From contig JAAYAO010000373.1 in assembly GCA_012719335.1 (NCBI GenBank), positions 1 through 6,491 on the forward strand: DNA of 6,491 nucleotides, given 5' to 3'. The DNA comes from Propionibacterium sp. GTDB taxonomy: Bacteria; Actinomycetota; Actinomycetes; Propionibacteriales; Propionibacteriaceae. The notes beneath the pieces are model-generated. The model was not told the origin of the DNA, searched no databases, and saw only the letters and a program-made list of their open reading frames with translations. This document shows positions 5,818 to 6,491 of the stretch, piece after piece. The translations under genes were made by a program, and so were the position numbers. How positions within the stretch are numbered: the stretch's first letter is position 1; each line of letters begins with the position of its first letter.

Positions 5818-6467
5818 ACCCCGAGCAGGAGGCGCCGTTGCGGCTGTTGGTCGTCGACGACCAGGAGTTGCTGCGCCGGGGCCTGCGGATGCTGCTGGAG
5901 AGCACCGGCGCGGTGACGGTGGTGGCCGAGGCCCGCGACGGCGCGCACGCCCTGACCCTGCTGCGGGAGGAGCCGGTGGACGCGGTGCTCACCGACGTGG
6001 TGATGCCCGCGATGGACGGGGTGGAGCTGATTCGGCGGTGCGCGACCGAACACCCGGGGCTGCCGGTGTTGGTGGTGACCACCTTCGACACCGACCGGGT
6101 GGTCGCCGATGTGTTGGCCGCGGGGGCGACCGGGCTGCTGTTGAAGGACACCTCCCCCGAGACGATCGTCGAAGCCGTGCGCACCGCCCTGGCCGGTGGG
6201 CTGCATCTGGATCCGCGGGTGACCCGGGCCGCGATCGCAGCCCAACGTGGCAGTGCCACCGACCCACTGGCCGACCTCACCGCGTCCGAACGCCAGGTCG
6301 CCGCGTGTGTGGCCGAAGGTCTGAGCAATACCGAGATCGCCGAACGCCTGCTTCTGGCCCACGGCACAGTGAAGAACTACGTGTCGACGATCATGCGCAA
6401 ACTGCAGGTCGGCGACCGCACCCAGCTCGCCCTCACCGTCGACCGGCTGCAACGCGACTCGGGTTGA
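5814..6467 (+). CDS. Two-component response regulator, NarL/FixJ (LuxR-type) family
   Basis: This 217-residue DNA-binding regulator is the cognate partner of the upstream kinase, judging by the 4-base ATGA overlap and by family pairing (HisKA_3 kinases with NarL-type regulators). The receiver domain (about 9-125) has the acidic pair Asp15-Asp16, phospho-acceptor Asp61 in LTDVVMP, the switch Thr89 and Lys111. The LuxR-type helix-turn-helix (about 152-210) contains LTASERQV, the GLSNTEIAERL turn and the recognition helix HGTVKNYVSTIMRKL. Length and all receiver residues are normal, so it should be phosphorylated and bind DNA as a dimer. Likely targets are its own operon and the divergent protease gene, through the GGTCAC cluster; this is inference. 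No terminator is visible in the 24 bases left after its stop. Confidence 0.96.
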   Translation: MNPEQEAPLRLLVVDDQELLRRGLRMLLESTGAVTVVAEARDGAHALTLLREEPVDAVLTDVVMPAMDGVELIRRCATEHPGLPVLVVTTFDTDRVVADVLAAGATGLLLKDTSPETIVEAVRTALAGGLHLDPRVTRAAIAAQRGSATDPLADLTASERQVAACVAEGLSNTEIAERLLLAHGTVKNYVSTIMRKLQVGDRTQLALTVDRLQRDSG

Positions 6468-6491
6468 TGCTCCGATGCTGGTTGAGCCGGA

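Noticed and set aside
5559..6452. 297-codon minus-strand open frame antisense to the kinase end and regulator
   Set aside because: It runs across the end of one real gene and all of another, and has a low-complexity Gln/His-rich composition.
1..6491. Mobile element, phage, CRISPR, toxin-antitoxin or RNA gene
   Set aside because: No transposase or integrase, no regularly spaced repeats, no tRNA-like or rRNA sequence, and composition looks even across the window.

Overview
The window is GC-rich DNA with G or C at most third codon positions, typical of an actinobacterium. The left 2.8 kb encodes two subunits of methylmalonyl-CoA:pyruvate transcarboxylase (EC 2.1.3.1), the signature enzyme of the Wood-Werkman propionic fermentation. 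As I remember them, the Propionibacterium freudenreichii 12S and 5S subunits match these proteins closely over most of their length. A member of the Propionibacteriaceae is therefore the best guess. The species cannot be told from the window.

Layout. (1) Minus strand, 2780 down to the left edge: the 5S subunit gene is followed after 13 bp by the 12S subunit gene. The 12S gene is cut by the window edge, so roughly its last 100 codons are missing. The biotinylated 1.3S carrier gene is not in the window. (2) Plus strand, 2928-3598: two small integral membrane proteins of unrecognised function overlap by one base. They are divergent from the transcarboxylase operon across about 150 bp. (3) Minus strand, 4516-3617: a CPBP-family (Abi/Rce1-like) intramembrane protease converges on the membrane pair. 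A small hairpin sits at the junction. (4) Plus strand, 4633-6467: a DesK/NarL-type two-component system, made of a multi-pass histidine kinase and a LuxR-type response regulator joined by an ATGA overlap. It is divergent from the protease across about 115 bp.

How the genes may work together. The 5S subunit takes a carboxyl group from oxaloacetate (or gives one to pyruvate), and the 12S subunit exchanges it with methylmalonyl-CoA/propionyl-CoA through biotin on the 1.3S subunit. The kinase and regulator form a complete signalling pair. Their divergent neighbour, the CPBP protease, is the most obvious candidate target besides the pair itself, because the shared intergenic region carries four copies of GGTCAC within 52 bp. 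That link is inferred from layout only. I see no RNA gene, CRISPR array, insertion sequence or phage gene. The window looks like ordinary chromosome, and the protease/two-component group and the small membrane pair are the least explained parts.
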